Of a DNA stretch of 15,148 bases, positions 14,597 to 15,148 are shown piece by piece. The DNA is taken from positions 1 through 15,148 of the forward strand of contig JBNJEM010000113.1 in assembly GCA_051745935.1 (NCBI GenBank). Direction: 5' to 3'. How positions within the stretch are numbered: position 1 is the stretch's first letter; each line of letters opens with the position of its first letter. Origin of the DNA: JBNJEM01 sp051745935 (GTDB taxonomy: Bacteria > Planctomycetota > Planctomycetia > Pirellulales > Pirellulaceae). The notes under the pieces are model-generated. The model made no database searches and was not told where the DNA came from. It was given only the letters and a program-made list of their open reading frames with translations. The position numbers and the translations under genes are program-made.

Positions 14597-15071
14597 TGCA
14601 GCAACTATGTTTTATTGAAAGGCCGACCGCTTTGGACACGTAGGCTGTTTGGACTTTAGCGATATCACCACCTCCCTCACGCCGCGCGGCGGATTCGCGA
14701 TTTCGCGAGTGGTCGCGCGTTGGGGTGCTGAGTACCATTTTTCCGATTTTGAGACTCCGTTAGCCCTCGAACCGGAGGACGCCGCGGGGTGAAGAGTCAC
14801 GGCACCTTCGCGTGGGGACGGGAGCCCCGTCCGCTGGCAGCATCCATGAGAATCCCCCTTGACCAAGGGGGTCCTGGCCTTGCGGTTCAAGGGGGTACGT
14901 CACAAGGGATTTGTGATCACGAAGCTAAGATTCTGCTTGAGACGGCTAAAGTGTGACCTTTTTTTGGATTCCTGTTTTTCAAAAACCAGTTCACCTCGAA
15001 CGGGAGGGCAGGGACATTAAAACGGGGCCCGGCGACCGACAACTTCCGACAACGTGTCGCGCTGGGGCTGG
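14597..15071. other. Intergenic stretch with several hairpins, no gene
   Basis: No supported coding frame. Inverted repeats seen: GGACGGG-AGC-CCCGTCC (14816-14832), CCCCCTT-GACC-AAGGGGG (14854-14871), TCACAA-GGGAT-TTGTGA (14900-14916) and GTTTTT-C-AAAAAC (14974-14986). The middle pair shares CAAGGGGGT with a further copy at 14888-14896. They fall in 170 bases between two minus-strand genes, so one or more may end the transcript of the partial gene at the right edge. Confidence 0.5.
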
Positions 15072-15148
15072 TCACGGTTGCCCGGCCACGGCGTACTTGC
15101 TTTTAAGTTCAACCAGCCACTCGCGTTCCGTGGGGGGCAAAACGACGT
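15072..15148 (-). CDS. Partial gene at right edge, C-terminal end only
   Basis: The minus strand reads VVLPPTEREWLVELKSKYAV followed by AGQP and a TGA stop at 15074-15072. The composition (charged, amphipathic, with ordinary codon choice) looks like a genuine protein end, but only 24 residues are in view and another frame is also open, so the gene and its family cannot be identified. Confidence 0.3.
   Translation of the reverse strand, partial: VVLPPTEREWLVELKSKYAVAGQP

Noticed and set aside
14560..15071. Sigma54 (-24/-12) promoter as often reported for exosortase loci
   Set aside because: No GG-N10-GC element with TGGCAC/TTGC-like halves was seen at a suitable distance upstream of the EpsI-like gene.

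Overview
The window looks like chromosomal DNA of a Planctomycetes bacterium, probably Pirellulales-like. This is inference from gene content: a Tat-exported aldo/keto reductase, a secreted five-bladed glycosidase-like protein, a YdjY-domain lipoprotein-like/secreted protein, a membrane-anchored WD40-like protein, and an EpsI-type exosortase-associated protein beside a polyprenyl-phosphate sugar transferase. Large AT-poor intergenic stretches carrying short repeats, and few Shine-Dalgarno sites, also fit. No rRNA, tRNA, CRISPR array, insertion sequence or phage gene was recognised.

Layout. 1-890 holds decayed remnants: a DUF4160 fragment and a PIN-domain toxin fragment. 891-3316 has two separately promoted plus-strand genes for exported proteins (aldo/keto reductase; glycosidase-like propeller). 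3317-3979 is non-coding and contains a 15-unit heptamer array. 3980-6374 has two minus-strand genes (WD40-like, then YdjY-domain upstream of it). 6375-7915 is a repeat-rich, gene-poor stretch. 7916-9661 encodes a heparinase II/III-like protein. 10181-11187 is a yggS-yggU pair with a 4-bp stop/start overlap, followed at 11547-12476 by an Ap4A phosphorylase. 12596-14559 is a minus-strand pair, EpsI-like then sugar transferase, likely part of an exopolysaccharide/exosortase locus. The right edge holds the last codons of a minus-strand gene.

The main unexplained structure is repetitive. A roughly 105-bp interspersed repeat occurs four times (3876-3980, 6343-6433, 7105-7210 inverted, 7547-7598 truncated); one copy is fused in frame to the start of the YdjY gene. 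A second, 178-bp repeat occurs twice in direct orientation (7686-7863 and 9998-10174). The two copies bracket the heparinase-like gene, and each ends just upstream of a plus-strand gene. The WD40-like gene also carries a recent in-frame 108-bp internal duplication.

Functionally the genes fall into three groups: envelope or exported proteins (reductase, glycosidase-like, WD40-like, YdjY), housekeeping (PLP homeostasis and nucleotide metabolism), and surface polysaccharide/protein sorting (sugar transferase, EpsI-like). I did not find a new multi-gene system; the repeat families are the most promising leads.
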